Source: Mesaphorura yosii
Taxonomy: Eukaryota > Arthropoda > Collembola > Poduromorpha > Tullbergiidae
Assembly: GCA_009869945.1 (NCBI GenBank)
Contig: WIXG01000264.1
Span: 49,041-113,040 of the forward strand
DNA length: 64,000 nt
Direction of reading: 5' to 3'
Positions 10,865-23,405 of this stretch are shown piece after piece (the stretch's first letter is position 1; each line of letters starts with the position of its first letter). Under the pieces are notes generated by a model. That model did no database searches, was not told the DNA's origin, and worked only from the letters and a program-made list of their open reading frames with translations. A program made the position numbers and the translations under genes.

Positions 10865-13581
10865 ATGAGTAACAAGATGCTCGACCAAATCGCCAGCATG
10901 CTGGCCGAAGGGAGGCGCAATTCAGCGACGCGGATCTTGACGCTCACCAAAATTCGATCCGGCTCCAATTGCTCCTTGCCTGGCTCGGGACCGCCCAGTT
11001 CTCCGTCGTTGAATCGAAGGGAGTTTAACAGAAGCTTCTCGCGGGTCGACGAGGAAGCGCCAGAGCCATCGCCAGACGATGACCCCACCGAACAGGGCGT
11101 CGGCGCCGGAGTGACAATGCTCGTGGCATCACCCGGCGCGGGCGCCGGCGTGTCAGACGTGGAGTGTCCACTTGCAGTGGCAGATTTCTGCTCGGCGATC
11201 GAAATCAAGCACGATAAAATCCGGGTGTACGATCCAGACCTCTGGCGATGGCAGGGCAAGTAAGTTTAGCCATCAGTTGGCTAAAAATTTAAGTAATTTT
11301 CTAACTGAAAACCTGCCCGCCAGTGCCAATGTTGGAAACACGGTCTCCGCCCTTTATGCCAAGGTGATTGTGATCATGGGCATGACGTTCCCGATGGCCG
11401 AGACGATTTCCACTCACATTCCACCTTCTTACTATGAAGTAAGTTGAACTCTGCATGAATTCTGCAGTTAGTTAGCAATTAATTTACTAGCTAATTCGCT
11501 AATTAAGAATTTCTTCCATCACAATTACTAAACAACCATTAATAAATTCACAGGGTTTCTACCTCTACTTGTACCTTGTGAGTATCTTCGTGATGGCCTA
11601 CCTCTTTGGGCAAATGTTTCACTTCCACCGCAAACTGCATCAGCTGAGCCACAACTGCAGATGCTGGACAAGGAAACTGAGACGCCTGCTGACGTGCAGC
11701 GCCAGCTCAAAGAACTCAGGCACGGACACAGATTGTCAACATCATCACAACCACGATCACTATAGCAGTGACGACGATCATGATCACGACATGACCAGAA
11801 ACGACCTGATTCCAACCATTTACGTGGAAGACACATCTGAACCGAACGACCCGGAAGCGGGCGAAAACGCAAACGTCAGGCACGAGGCCGAAGTCGACGC
11901 GGCCATCGACAATTTTCAGCTGCAGTTGCAGTGCATTCACAAAATTAACGGGCTCGTCCCGAGGAATGCTGCAGGCTGTCAACTGTGCGAGTATCTCGAC
12001 AAGAATGATGCGAGAAGGCTAACTGCTATGCATCGCGGAGGCCCACGCACGAATTTCGGGAGTTTTTACCTGCGGGTAGGAGCAATCGGTACATGACTCG
12101 CGAAAACTTGCGGTTATCCTTGCTTACCTAATGCAAACCCGAAGTCATTGATCGTCCTTGGTTTTTGCTTTGCCCTTTCAGCGTTCGGACTTGGCAGCGT
12201 GATTTACAGCGCGCTGGAATTCGGTCAGTATTTTGAGTTGAAAGACGACTCACGCTGCTACAATACCATGCAGGCGCTCACGCCCGCAGTGCGGATGGTC
12301 TTCACTTTCATGCAGATGTACTTCATTTTTCTCAACTCAAAAGTGGACGTGAGTCGCACGAGTCTGCTCACAGAATTCGGGATGATGCACATGATCGGCA
12401 CGAACCTCGCTGTGTGGCTGAATGTGCTCGTACAGGAGACGAAGCACGAAATCCTGCATTTTTATGATCCGGCCACTGGCACGGTGATTCCGCATGGACA
12501 CGACGGTTTTATGGACCACGCCCACCACGAGCGAACAAGACGAGGCCTGCAGGGCCCTTACAACATGTACGAGTGCAGGCGATCAAATGTCATGGGCTCG
12601 CTCGTGGCCAACGCGTCTCCGTTCCTGTTTCCGTGCACGATCGAGTACTCGCTCATTTGCGCCGCCATCTGTTATGTGATGTGGAAAGAGATGGTCGAAC
12701 GCCGCCTAGCAAGTATTGCCACTAAGCGACTCAGCCAGGCCCCACAGTTTCAACCCACGGTTACGGCAACGGCAGGGCAGCATTCGACGGCAGCAGCAGC
12801 AGCACAGAATCACGGCTCGGACCATTCACATTCTCATTGCCGCTCCCCAAACCAGTACACGGTCGACTGTTCGGGCTCGAACAAAGGCCTCTTCATCGGC
12901 CTCCTCCTTCTCGTCTTCACTATTGTAAGCGTGCTCGTGAACTTCGTACTCCTCAAGCATCGCGAGTACTCCAAGCTGGCCGCCGTCGAGATGCAGGTGA
13001 CCGAACTCATTCTGTGCACCACGTCGACGGTCGCCGTCCTCCTGGGCATGTGGCAGATGCGCCGGTTCCGGTACGAGTCGGAGAAGAATCTGGAGCTCGA
13101 CAACATTTTGCTGCTCGTGGCCCAGTCAGGCTCCGTGCTATTCGACGTCTTTTGCATCATTGGCGAGCAACTTTTCGAGCCATCGGATGGAAGCGGTCGC
13201 GAACACGAAGGCGATCGAGATCCATTCCGCCTCGGACTTGCGATCCCGATCCTCTCCTTCTCGCAAGTCATTCTTCAAACTCTGTTCATTCTCGACGCTT
13301 CCAAGCGCGTGGTCGTGACAAAGAAGCAGGCGAGGAGGAAACCCGGCCGAGAAGTCGTCACATTCCTGCTCGTCTCGAACCTGGCCATGTGGCTCATCAG
13401 CGCCTTTGCGAAGGGCAACAGCGCCTCGCACCCGCATCAGCTCGATTTCTACGGAGTCTGGGCCTGGACGATCATCGCCGACGTCTCCATGCCGCTGGCC
13501 ATCTTTTACCGCTTTCATTCGTCAGTGTGCCTCTGCGAAATCTGGAAAAAGGCTCACAAGCTGAAGACGTACGCGATCTAA
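10865..13581 (+). CDS. otopetrin-family proton channel
   Basis: Four exons: 10865-11259, 11324-11438, 11554-12088 and 12182-13581, 814 residues. A cytoplasmic Ser/Pro-rich N terminus precedes the first membrane helices (NVGNTVSALYAKVIVIMGMTFPMAE and GFYLYLYLVSIFVMAYLFGQ). A long loop rich in His/Asp follows (HHHNHDHYSSDDDHDHD, about residues 232-248). The diagnostic join is FYLRVGAI-AFGLGSVIYSALEFGQYFE across intron 3, followed by RMVFTFMQMYFIFLNSK and a C-terminal set of helices ending in FYRFHSSVCLCEIWKKA. Otopetrins conduct protons across the plasma membrane and serve acid sensing in insects. A second His-rich loop (HSTAAAAAQNHGSDHSHSHC) separates the two halves. Polyadenylation is probably near 13820. 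Confidence 0.92.
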
Positions 13582-15238
13582 AATCGACCGAGAAGCACGC
13601 GCAAATGGCGATTGGCGCTCGGCAATTAAGTACTCTTGTAGATTTGTACACTTGGAAATAAGGGTCTACAGTCAGATACTCCATTTCTATTTGCTCCCGG
13701 CACCTTTTCTCCACGGTCATTTATTACACTGGGACGAATGCTCGAACACCTTTGCTCCAAAAGTATCCCGTTGTTCCAATGTTCAAGTTTTACAAGGAAA
13801 ATAACGTCGCACAAATTTAAAATAAATAAATGTATTCAAAAGTTAAGAAATTCAGTCGTTAATATGCGAACATCTTTGAACAATTCTTAAACGTGCTATG
13901 TAGTCACGTTTTACATGAAGTCAATTTCTGCGGCAAAAAATCGTAAGTGTCTTGGCCTTGGTATTGTATATATATATTCCTTAACTCATACGCGATCACC
14001 TTCTCGCGATTCAGTAGTTGGTTAACGAGCGAGTTAAACCAGTAACCCACTTAACGTTTGTCGTGAATGACAGCAGCGTAATAATTGCGACGTGTGTATT
14101 ACGTTCTAACGCATTTATCTGCTGTGTATACCAAACACACTCTCACTGGAGGAAGCCAAAATAGATTGTGCGACTATGACTCATTGTGGTCAAGACTAAA
14201 TTCTAGCATACGAAAGGGTTCTTCCAGGCACGCGTTATCTGTAAACCGCAAACATGATTCAAATTATAAGACACGACCCCAGACAAAGATGTCCATTCTG
14301 TTTCTGTGTTCCCTAGCCCAGTTGACAGTTGCAGACGTGCATACTATCAGAATCCAGATACGCAATTCATGAATAACGACGTGCGGAGTCCCGTCGTGGT
14401 CATGGTAGATGACTGTGAATCATCTTCACAGGAAGTCTCGACCTACGTTATCACGTCGTCGTCGTCGTGCTGGTTTTGGTCGCTTATTTATTGATTGAGT
14501 GGAGGATTTTGTTCTCATTTTGTCAACTCAGCTTCCTGTCATGTCCTCGTCCGCCCTCATCTGCTGCTGCTGCAAAACTGAAGGCAAAGTGTCAACTCGT
14601 GACCTTTTTTGCTCCGCTCCGGTTTGAGCTGTGAGGCAGCTGCGGGCTGTGGCTGTAAGAAATTGTCACCTTGTCAATGTCGAAACTTCACTTGCGCCGT
14701 GCGCTTACAAACACGGGCATTTGTCATACCACGGCACGACAGTCACGGTTACGACGGACAGACGAAACCACGAATTTCAGCACAAAAGGCAGGAGGAATA
14801 TTGAATCGACCTTGAGTAACCTTAATAATGAAATGATGCGCGTACATACATAATGGAATAATCAATCGAGAGACTCTATACAAACCATTCCTTACAAATG
14901 AAACATTCCATTTACGTATAACTGCTGGTATTACGTGCACTTGAATCATATGATCGCATCAACCCTCGTGCCGTACTTCTTTCTTCCTCTGCAACTCTGC
15001 TTCTTTCGCATTGGCTTCGTACGGCTTCGTGTACGACTAATCAGTCTAGCCGTGGATCAATGTCGGCTCCGAGTGCAAGATGAAATTCCCCTTCCATTCC
15101 TATTCACTCCGGCAGCAGCACTGTTCTATTTTTAATACTCACTACTCTGCTCGGTCCCGATTCTTTCAGTCTTAAGCCGAACAGTGCATGGCGCAGTTTG
15201 AGTTTCCGATCCTGCATTCATATTCTTCTGCCGGTGAT
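13582..15238. other. intergenic, no supported gene
   Basis: AT-rich sequence after otopetrin. The first 250 bases are its 3' UTR region. Remaining frames are short and lack splice-supported continuation. Confidence 0.45.
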
Positions 15239-15475
15239 TTAACGCTTGTGCAGTGCCGGAATCAGCTGGCTTGGTTGCAGTGAATTACTGATAATTAGGG
15301 CATTTATCGGGTAATTTAAGGTAAAAAGTGCCGACTTTTGCTGTAGATTGACTGTTTCATGGATGCTGAGTATTTGAGTCGAGTCGGAATTTGGCAATTG
15401 GCATCCTTTCAGCAAGCAGCAAGAGCAAATAAACAGGAGAAGCAGACCCAAGCCAGAGCGTGAGACATTCAGCAT
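15239..15475 (-). CDS. candidate small secreted peptide
   Basis: A 78-residue minus-strand frame with a true ATG. It begins MLNVSRSGLGLLLLFICSCCLLKGCQLPNS, which reads as a strong signal peptide with likely cleavage at KGC-QL. The remaining 50 residues (DSTQILSIHETVNLQQKSALFTLNYPINALIISNSLQPSQL) show no family. It is divergent from the cysteine-rich gene, whose ATG lies 105 bases away. It could be a real small gene, the first exon of one, or a chance frame. Confidence 0.3.
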   Translation of the reverse strand: MLNVSRSGLGLLLLFICSCCLLKGCQLPNSDSTQILSIHETVNLQQKSALFTLNYPINALIISNSLQPSQLIPALHKR

Positions 15476-15579
15476 CTGTGTCAGTAGCAGGCTTTGGAAG
15501 GGAATAGCAATATCAGATTAGTGCAAATTCAACTATTGATAGCTTTATATCCTTGGAAGGTTGGAGAGCAATAATCTCA

Positions 15580-16884
15580 ATGGCGAAGAAGATTCCAATT
15601 CCAAGCTCGATATTGGTGTTGATCTTGCTTCTCACCGTCGCCTACCCAGCACTCATTCTTCCATCAGCCTCTGCCTTTTCTTCTGGTCGCACTATCTCAA
15701 ATGCAGTCGACCCTTTCTCCAGTTCCGAAGACAGAGTGCTGGATCGTAACATCGGTGCCGGTGGTCCAGGCTTCTCCGGAGTTTCACCGGACGAAGCAAT
15801 GCAGATGTTGAACTCTATCATTATACAAATGGCCGAGGACTTTGCGGAAGACGCCACGAAAAAGTGCGCCGCTTTACGCACTCCAATCGACTACAGCGCT
15901 GTTGTAAGTAATGTTTCATTTTTCAATTACTTGAAAATGCACGCACAGCACTGGCAATTTTGCAAACACTTGTGGTTATTGATTACTGGTTTGTTCCAGA
16001 AAACGGACCTGGTTGATTGTCTGCAGAGCACTGTTGAAATCATTTCCGCTAAGGTGATACAGATTTCCATGTCCTTCACATCGAGGCAGGCAGACTTTGA
16101 GAGAGAGATACAAGGCATCCAGCAGTCGTTGGTGCTGCAGAATCCTCTGACGGACCAGCAAAAGCGGTTCTTGACAAAAAATTTTTTCAACCCATTCTGC
16201 ACTACGCTGTTGCCCGTGATGTCGGAGTGCGACGCTCCAAAGTACGAGACCCTGGCGAAAGCGAACAAGTGCAAGCCGGATGCTGAGCGGGATGCAGAAG
16301 AGTACGTTCGCAAGTTCGTCGGCGATGTTTGCAGAAACGATGGGGCATGGATTTTCGGTAAGAATGCCATATCATACCAAATGCAGAGTTAATCTGGAGC
16401 GATTTAAACATTTACGATTCGAATGCAGATTTTCTGGATGCCCAGCCGCAAAAATGTGCCGGTGAATATCAGAAAGCCATGAAAAGTGACAACTGGCAGC
16501 AGTGTGAACGGTACTTTGACGACTACAAAGTGGAGAAGACTCGACCTGGCCAGTCAAAGAGACTGGATTCCGGATTGGACTTTTGCAAGTAAGTGCAAAC
16601 GCAAGCAACATTAATCGAGTCGAGGCTCAGGCCAAGGCTAACTACAGTTTTGCTGATTTGTCTACAGCTTCACTGGCAAGGCTGGCGACTGCATGGGGGA
16701 CATTCTTGTCAACTCGTGCAAGGAGAATCCAAAACCTGGCCAGATTCTCCTGAGCGCCTTCAAAGATACTCGGAACTTCTGGAGCGCCACGTGTGGAGCG
16801 TCTGCCACGTTGATGTTCTGGCCACTTTTGGCCATATGCTTGCTGGGTCTGCTTCCAAGCTGGGGCTGGCCCAAGAACTTGTGA
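15580..16884 (+). CDS. tandem secreted Cys-rich paralogue A, novel family
   Basis: Four exons: 15580-15903, 16000-16357, 16429-16588 and 16668-16884, 352 residues. A signal peptide (ILVLILLLTVAYPALILPSAS) is followed by AFSSGRTIS. The ectodomain has regularly spaced cysteines: KKCAAL, LVDCLQ, FCTTLLPVMSECDAPKY, NKCKPD, DVCRNDGAWIF, KCAGEY, DFCNFTG, GDCMGDI, NSCKENPKPGQILLSAFKDTRNFWSATCG. The C terminus is hydrophobic (ATLMFWPLLAICLLGLLPSW), so the protein may be membrane- or GPI-anchored. Exon 3 is 160 bp and intron phases are 0, 1 and 2, exactly as in paralogue B. Intron 1 (96 bp) is stop-free and in frame. I recognise no named family. Confidence 0.75.
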
Positions 16885-17134
16885 GCTTTGTTATGTATTG
16901 AGTCGTGACTCACTCTATCAACCCAGTCAATTTGTCTGATTGCTTCATCAAATACATCATATATTAGACATTAGCAAGGCTGAAAATATTATGCAGTTTC
17001 AATTTTAGATTTATGCATTCAAAACTGAATACTATGCAAGATTATGTTTTATTCTGCAAACAATTTAAGATACTTTAAAACAGGCGATATTCTTCAATAA
17101 TAAGGTTACAAAATTCATAAAAACCCAGCTGTAC
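16885..17134. other. 3' flank of paralogue A
   Basis: AT-rich sequence between the stop of paralogue A and a transposase remnant. Nothing else is seen. Confidence 0.4.
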
Positions 17135-17305
17135 TTAATTCTGAATGTCGTCGTCACTTTCCAGATCAATATTTATGTCTGTTTTAAAATTATATGCGAT
17201 TTTTAAATGAATTCCTAAATTTTCATCAGTCAAGCTGTTATGCAGTGATGTAAAAACTCGTTTTAGCAATGAGAAGCTTCTTTCCACTGATGTCACATTA
17301 GTCAT
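17135..17305 (-). mobile_element. hAT-family transposase remnant (C-terminal dimerisation domain)
   Basis: The minus strand reads MTNVTSVERSFSLLKRVF, then TSLHNSLTDENLGIHLKIAYNF, and ends at a stop after an acidic tail (DLESDDDIQN). SxERSFSxLKRxxTxLHNSLTxENL is the hallmark of the hAT C-terminal dimerisation domain, as in hAT transposases and ZMYM1/zf-MYM-like relatives. Only about 57 codons remain open. Further minus-strand frames at 17554-17936 could belong to the same decayed element, but I cannot link them to the family. No terminal inverted repeats or 8 bp target duplication were identified. Confidence 0.65.
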
Positions 17306-18841
17306 ATTTTTGCCGAATTATGAATTATGATTAACTTCCCTCCTGAGGTTAATGTTTACTATTCCACTCGTGCAGGAATCAGGTGATCGAAATACACAAT
17401 ACAGGAATTAGATATCACGTTAATTATATCTGCAATAAATTTATTAAATGAGTTCTAATCCGATTCGGATTTTCCAGTGACCGTCTTTATATTATTTAGT
17501 TCGCGTTTGCGTTCGTACAGTGCGAGTAATTGAGTGTTTAGTGAGTGTAATCGTTATTTAAACCGGGGCAAAATGAGAGAAACATAAGCTAAAAGTTCGT
17601 AAACGTATGTCCAAAGTCTTTTTAATTCGTTCCGCGACGACCTTCCATTGTTTTGAGTTTTGTCACCCTTACTTTCCCATGTGTTCGTAGGGGTCAACGC
17701 AAGATATGTTCTTATTAATGACAATAATGCCGCAATTAAGGATGCTTTTATCTGGCATAGAGAGTTCTCCATGCGCAGGCGATTCTTTCAGCATTAGACA
17801 GACGATCAGCAATTCCAGAACAATGGTGTACAGTGTGGAAACAACAAATGTGTAGCAGCCACTTTTTGTGAAATGCAGTCCCGAAATTCACAACAACGCT
17901 GCTTCCCAAAAAGTACGACTCTTTTCTCATTGCCAACTTTCCTTTTCGTTTGTGATGATGTCTGGACGGCGATTGCGAGAGCAGTGACAGTTCCAGTAAA
18001 GGAAAACGCCGGACCGCCTCACTGCTTCGAGTCGAGTTTAGTGTGGTAAACCATTAAATAATCTGCGTGGAACATATTTTTGCTCTCGTACGCATAGCGT
18101 CTTTGTTTTCTGGGTCGTCCGTGACAAGATAAACCAGCGTTGCAAATTCTTGATTGTGGTTTCTTTTACATGAAGTGTTCAAGACACGGCCTATCGATTG
18201 TGACTTTCCTGCATGCATGGAAGGGAACACGTGATGACACTCGTGAACTTTTTGCCGACGAGAACTTCGAATTTGGTCATTGGTTTTAATAAATGTGTCC
18301 CAACTTCTGTTTGCAGGCTTTCCTGGTGTATTTGACGACGATTAGCACAGAATTCTCAGAATTGATGGTCATTCTGCGACCGTAATCCGAATTAACATGA
18401 TAAGAAAGCGACTAGAAGTGCACTGTGACATAAAACAGACACAAGCTGTTTTTTATTGCGTCGATGAGGTGAAGAGGTGATAACGACCATAAATTTGTCA
18501 CCCAAGCAAGCAAGGCAAAAGATAAATCTCCAGATCTCGTGAGAATAAATCGTCGTCGTCAATAGCGAGTAGCTGGCTCGCTACTCGCTGGTACGAATCG
18601 TTGCGCTTTGGGAGTGATAATTCGCATTTCGCACTGTGCTGGTGGCAATGACGTTGACGGCGACTGGCCACTCATTCACTTCTTTCTGACTTCTGCGACT
18701 GTGACGTTGTCACCTTCATCCTTCATCTTTTTGCGTTCTTACATTACATTGCATTAAGCAATCAGTCTGACTTGCTTGATTTCTGATTTAGTTAGCAATC
18801 TTCTTGTGATAATCAAACTTGCTTAAGCAATTACGATAATA
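17306..18841. other. intergenic between tandem paralogues
   Basis: Mostly AT-rich. It has two short minus-strand frames at 17554-17772 and 17748-17936 with no family assignment. The last part is the upstream region of paralogue B. Confidence 0.4.
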
Positions 18842-20195
18842 ATGGGCAAGATATTACGACTGCCCGCTTTGCCTGGCCCAATCTTCTTTCTAATCGCTTC
18901 CTGTCTTCTGCCCCTGCCGCAAGTTTCTGCCTTCTCCTCCGGCCGCATTTCGGCCGACTCTGTTTCGGTGCAGCAGAAGCAGCGGAACCACCATCACCAT
19001 CAGCATCACGTGGGTCTCTTCTCCAGTGAAGAGGCTGGCGCTGGCACTGACGAGTTGATCAATGAGCTCCGCCATGAGATCACGGACTCACGAACCGGTG
19101 GCGGCGGAGGTCTCCACTCGATGAGCGACGTAATGAGGAATGTGGCCACGGTGGCGGAGGAAATGGCCGAAGAGGCCGTGAAGAAATGCCATACGATGCA
19201 GGTGGCTATTGATTACGACTCACTGGTGAGTGACTATTAATTCGGCGCAGTTTCCCTCAGCAATAAAACCCTTTCTTTTCTTTATCCCACAGAAAAACGA
19301 CTTCCTCAAATGCTCCACAAGCATAGTGTCTCAGATAACTACTCGGATCGCTCTTACGTCAACGATCGTGAATGCCAAGCAAGCCGAGCTGGACAACATT
19401 CAGAACGCCGTGCTAAGCGAGCGGCCTCTGACGGACGAGGAAGAGCGGTTTTTGACAGACAATATTTTCGGACCAGTCTGCACCACGCTCGTGCCCGCCA
19501 TGTCCGAGTGCGACGATCCAAAGTACACCACGCTGACAAAGGCAAGCCAGTGCAAACCGGAATTCGAGAAGGACGCTGAAGAGTTGTCCAAGACTGTCGT
19601 GAAGGATTTGTGCAGAAACAACGGAGCTTGGATCTTTGGTGAGTTGTTCAGCTTGTGTTGGTTACGATAGTGGCGGTGAATTTGAAATCATTTTGTATCT
19701 GGTTTTAGAGTACTTGGATTCGAAACCGCAAATATGTGCCAATGAATCACTTGCCGCAAGTCGAAGCGAAGAACACCAAAACCGCCTGCAGTACCTGCGC
19801 GAGCTCGAAGTGGACAGGAAACAAGCCGGGCGCCCTCGGATGCTGGAGTCGCATGTTGAACTCTGCAAGTAATTCGTCAATTCATTCTCACTACTTACTA
19901 TTACGCTGGGTTTTAGGCTGCCACTTGCATTAAAGCGTTGGCACTCTGATCTGCACTACTTTTCAGTATCACGGAGACAATCGGCCTCTCCTTTTCAAAT
20001 CTGCTGATCACCGCGTGCAAATACAATCCTCGACCCGGTGAGATTCTACTTGACACCTTCAAGGACACTCGCAACTTTTGGAATTCCAAGTGCGGCAGCG
20101 GCGCTGCAAGGCCCGCTGCTCCCGTGTGGATGTCAGTCTGGATCCTGTGTCTGGGTTCCGTCGTGGTTAAATGGAGTCAGAATTTTCTCCATTAA
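18842..20195 (+). CDS. tandem secreted Cys-rich paralogue B, novel family
   Basis: Four exons: 18842-19225, 19293-19638, 19709-19868 and 19967-20195, 372 residues. The signal peptide ends at QVSAFSSGRIS, the same mature start as paralogue A. A His-rich linker (NHHHHQHH) and Gly run precede the conserved part: AEEMAEEAVKKCHTM, FLKCST, PLTDEEERFLTDNIFGPVCTTLVPAMSECDDPKY, SQCKPE, DLCRNNGAWIF, ICANE, ELCNIT, TACKYNPRPGEILLDTFKDTRNFWNSKCG. The C terminus again ends in a hydrophobic segment (VWMSVWILCLGSVVV). Exon boundaries fall at the same residues as in A. B lacks two cysteines present in A (QQCER and GDCMG). Function is unknown; a cell-surface or secreted extracellular role is inferred. Confidence 0.75.
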
Positions 20196-20469
20196 TAAGC
20201 GAGGAAGCTACTACATTCTCAGATTAACTTGTTTAGAGATGTGTGCGGTGCCTACAGGCGAATTAAATCTGTGCCGATGCGATGAAAGAATAAATCTCTT
20301 ATTGCTATCTACTTAATTGTCACTCCTAATTAAGGCGGTCGTGCGCACAAATTCCGAATTTCGAAAGCTATGAAGGATGTGCAGAGCAGAAACTGATTTC
20401 ATGTTGGACTTTAAAATATTATTTTACTTGAATTGAACGTGGAACCACGAACGAACGTTGAATTGAACC

Positions 20470-22178
20470 TTAGATTATAAGGAAATAAATCTCAGGCATT
20501 TGTCCATGGCTCAATTTGTAGCCTACTTGGCCCTTGGCGTTCATAAATTCCCAATTCACTACGTGGTCGCCAGCAACGCCGTCGCCAATCGCGTATTGCC
20601 TGACCCCTCCTATGCCGTACGGCTTTACCGGTCCCTGGAAAATGCAAGACCCACTTTATCAACCAAGATACATTAAGAGACGCCTTTAAGGTAAGGCCGG
20701 ATTTGCGTCTTTCCACAACTTACGTGGACTGTGACCTCGATCGTGTACTTGACTTCGGGCTCCACGGGCACAGGCTCAGGAAATTCGATTCTAAACACGC
20801 CCGAAACACTTGGGAGTTCCACTTTGTCTACAAACTGACCGACCACGAAACTCTCGTCATCATAACTGACGATTTTGACCTCCACAACAACTGTTGAGCC
20901 GCTGGCGTTCCCCTCGCCGGACCCGTACAGGCCCAACCCTGTTATTTCCAGGCTCCTATCAACCTTGAAGCTGATCATGTCCACCTCTGGCTCGGTGTGC
21001 CAAAATGCGTCCGGATTGTCAATCATTTGTTTGTACCGGACCAGCGTGAGCTCTGCTTCTGCTTCTGCTGGTGTTGGTGATGAAAGCATATTCAGGGGGA
21101 AAGGCGAAGATGCAAGGGAATTGCCGGTTGTGGTCATTGAAAGATCCATCAGAATTTCCAAAGTCTTCTTCTCAGGCAGGACTTTTCTTTTGGCCACGTA
21201 TACGACGAATTCCTGATGCGTAAACTGCTTAAAGTCGATGTGGTCGATGGATGGAGACAGAATGTCACGCAATTCACCCGAAATACTTTGTAGGAATTCT
21301 TCGGTCAGCTCCGTGTTTGGATTTGATGCAAGGTCACTGTGACCATGACCGTTCCCACCACACTCACGCTTGTATTCAGCACAACCCCACCGCAGCAGCG
21401 CGTGAAATGCCTCCACCTCACCCACGCGCCGTTGCGGTTGCGATGATTCCAGCAGCACACTGACACTTTGACTGCTCAGTTGCAGGAACCCAGCAGACTT
21501 GAACACCAGACGAGCGTGTTCCAGAATGTACTCCTTTGCCTTCTTCTCCAAAGCTTCTTCACTGTATTCACGGCTCTTCTCGAAAATGAATGCGGCATTC
21601 TGGACCCGAATTCCACCTTGGATTCGGTCCGTACAAATTCTCACTAGCGGGCCGATTTCAAAGTCACGGGCGGCCTTAAGCACGGAGACTGCGTCTTCCA
21701 TCCCAAAGTCGTAGTGTTCGTTGTACAAATACTGAAATACAAGAAAGTAGCCAATTACTTTCAGTGAAAGCCAATCTGTGGTTGATTCGTTGAACGCTTG
21801 GATGCAAAAACTTACTCGAAGGAAGTATCGAAATGGCTCGGGCTCAATCCATCGCATTTCGACGACCAGCGGGTCTTGCTCTGTCGATGGAAATTCGCCG
21901 TATTTGGCAGCAAACGGCCGCGACTGGAGTTTTAGGACTAGTGAATGACATTTGACAGGAGTCCGCTTGCGCCCGACGACACAAATCAGGTCCGAGTAGC
22001 GCCCATGCTCCAGGACAAAGTCCCACTTGCTGGCTATTGTCGGTTCATTCTCACGCCAATCCGGTTCTTCTTCGGAGTTTTCATCGGTCGTCTGGCACGT
22101 CGCCGTGCTGGCGCAAGAGTTAGCGCTGGTATTGATTGACAGCCCGTTGTAATAAGCGCCGAGCTCGTCGTTATCCAT
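20470..22178 (-). CDS. BTB-BACK-PHR domain protein (BTBD6/BTBD3-like)
   Basis: Three minus-strand exons: 22178-21816, 21731-20724 and 20634-20470, all phase 0, 511 residues. The order is: an N-terminal Ser/Thr-rich leader; a BTB domain (GRYSDLICVVGRKRTPVKCHSLVLKLQSRPFAAKY, about 58-150); a BACK-type helical region (ENAAFIFEKSRE-like segment and following, about 165-290); and a C-terminal PHR domain with ITGLGLYGSGEG, FRIEFPEPVPVEPEVKYTIEVTVHGPV and the closing HGQMPEIYFLII. BTBD-PHR proteins act as Cullin-3 substrate adaptors. The 84 bp first intron is a multiple of three and contains no stop, so unspliced RNA would encode 28 extra residues inside the BTB/BACK junction. Confidence 0.88.
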
Positions 22179-23405
22179 TTGGGGAATTTGGCTTAGAAAT
22201 TAGAATTAGAATCGGGGATAATTTATTTTATTTTATGCAGCAGGTTCAGTGCAATTTTATTAGAACCGAAATGACTCACCACTTGAATTTGAATTCTCTT
22301 ATCAGATTCTGCTGTGGGTTGGTCTCGGAGTAGAATTCATTTTGCAAAGCTGCAATGTGTTATGTGTAGCAATTTCGCAATGGAACATGAAAATACAAAT
22401 ATCGCCGTTTATCATTTGATTTATTTGCTTCTGTCAATATGCAACTTGGCATCAGTCAATCGGGCTTTGCCGGTTTATCAGCATGCCTGCTCGATAGGAG
22501 ACAAATTACATACAAGTCAAAGCAAAGTAGGTTTAAACCGGAATGTTTTCTCTGCATCTCGCATGCATCCATGAAGGATGAGTCAGTCACAATAAGAAAT
22601 TCTTCACTGATTTGTCTGTTTGGTCGGACATTTCGCAGTCACAGACAGGAAGTTACATTTTTTCATTTAGCAATCATAGACTGGAAACCTGGCTTGACCC
22701 AAATCTCAAATGGGCTCAGTGCTCAGTTTGAGACTTCTCCCATCCGAATTGAGCAGAATGTCGATCGTTTCTGTGTGGTTTCCGTTCCAGATTCCAGTTT
22801 CCAGTCGTCGCTATTTCCAGAGTCGCAGTTCGTAGCCTTCAGCAAAGCAGTTCAGCAGAACTTGCCTTGGAAAACTTGTGAACTAGGGTGCTGGAAGCTT
22901 GGAACTTGTAATCTGGTAAAAAACAATAAAATACGCCACGCCACAAGCCACAAAGCGCGCAGGCCAAGGAGTCAAACAGAGCAGTAAAGCCAAAGAAACT
23001 GGAGGCCACAAGCCAGGCCGGCCAACTTTTCCTATTACTCTATTTCACTTTGCAAATATGCTGCTGCAAACTTCTGCTTCGATTCGATCTGTAATCGAGC
23101 GTCGCAATCTGCAAATCTGCACTGCACTGCGATGAAATGAAGTGAAAGTGAATCCAGCCTGGCGTCCGCAGCAGGGCACAACCACGACAGAAGAGATTAC
23201 AATTTCAAATGATATCATTTCGAGAACATTTCATTTATCATTGCCTTTGTCGTTTGTCACACTGATTCGATTTATGATTCACACGCATAAGGAATCATGG
23301 CATAATGGCTTAATCGTGTACAATTAAAAAGCTTCGACTTTGTAGCGCCCGACAAGCGGATGAAGCACGCAAGAGATTTACGCAATTGTTTAACGATTTA
23401 ACACG
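22179..23405. other. intergenic between divergent BTB-PHR and adhesion GPCR genes
   Basis: 1.2 kb with both upstream regions. A plus-strand frame (22439-22987) has no features of a protein family and is judged spurious. No regulatory element is identified with confidence. Confidence 0.45.

Noticed and set aside
12837-13661. 274-codon frame overlapping otopetrin exon 4
   Set aside because: Shadow frame of a GC-rich coding exon; Arg/Pro-rich composition and no conserved motifs, while the otopetrin frame is clearly conserved.
17554-17936. Two minus-strand frames as possible further parts of the hAT element
   Set aside because: No recognisable hAT motif (no BED finger, no catalytic block); left unassigned.
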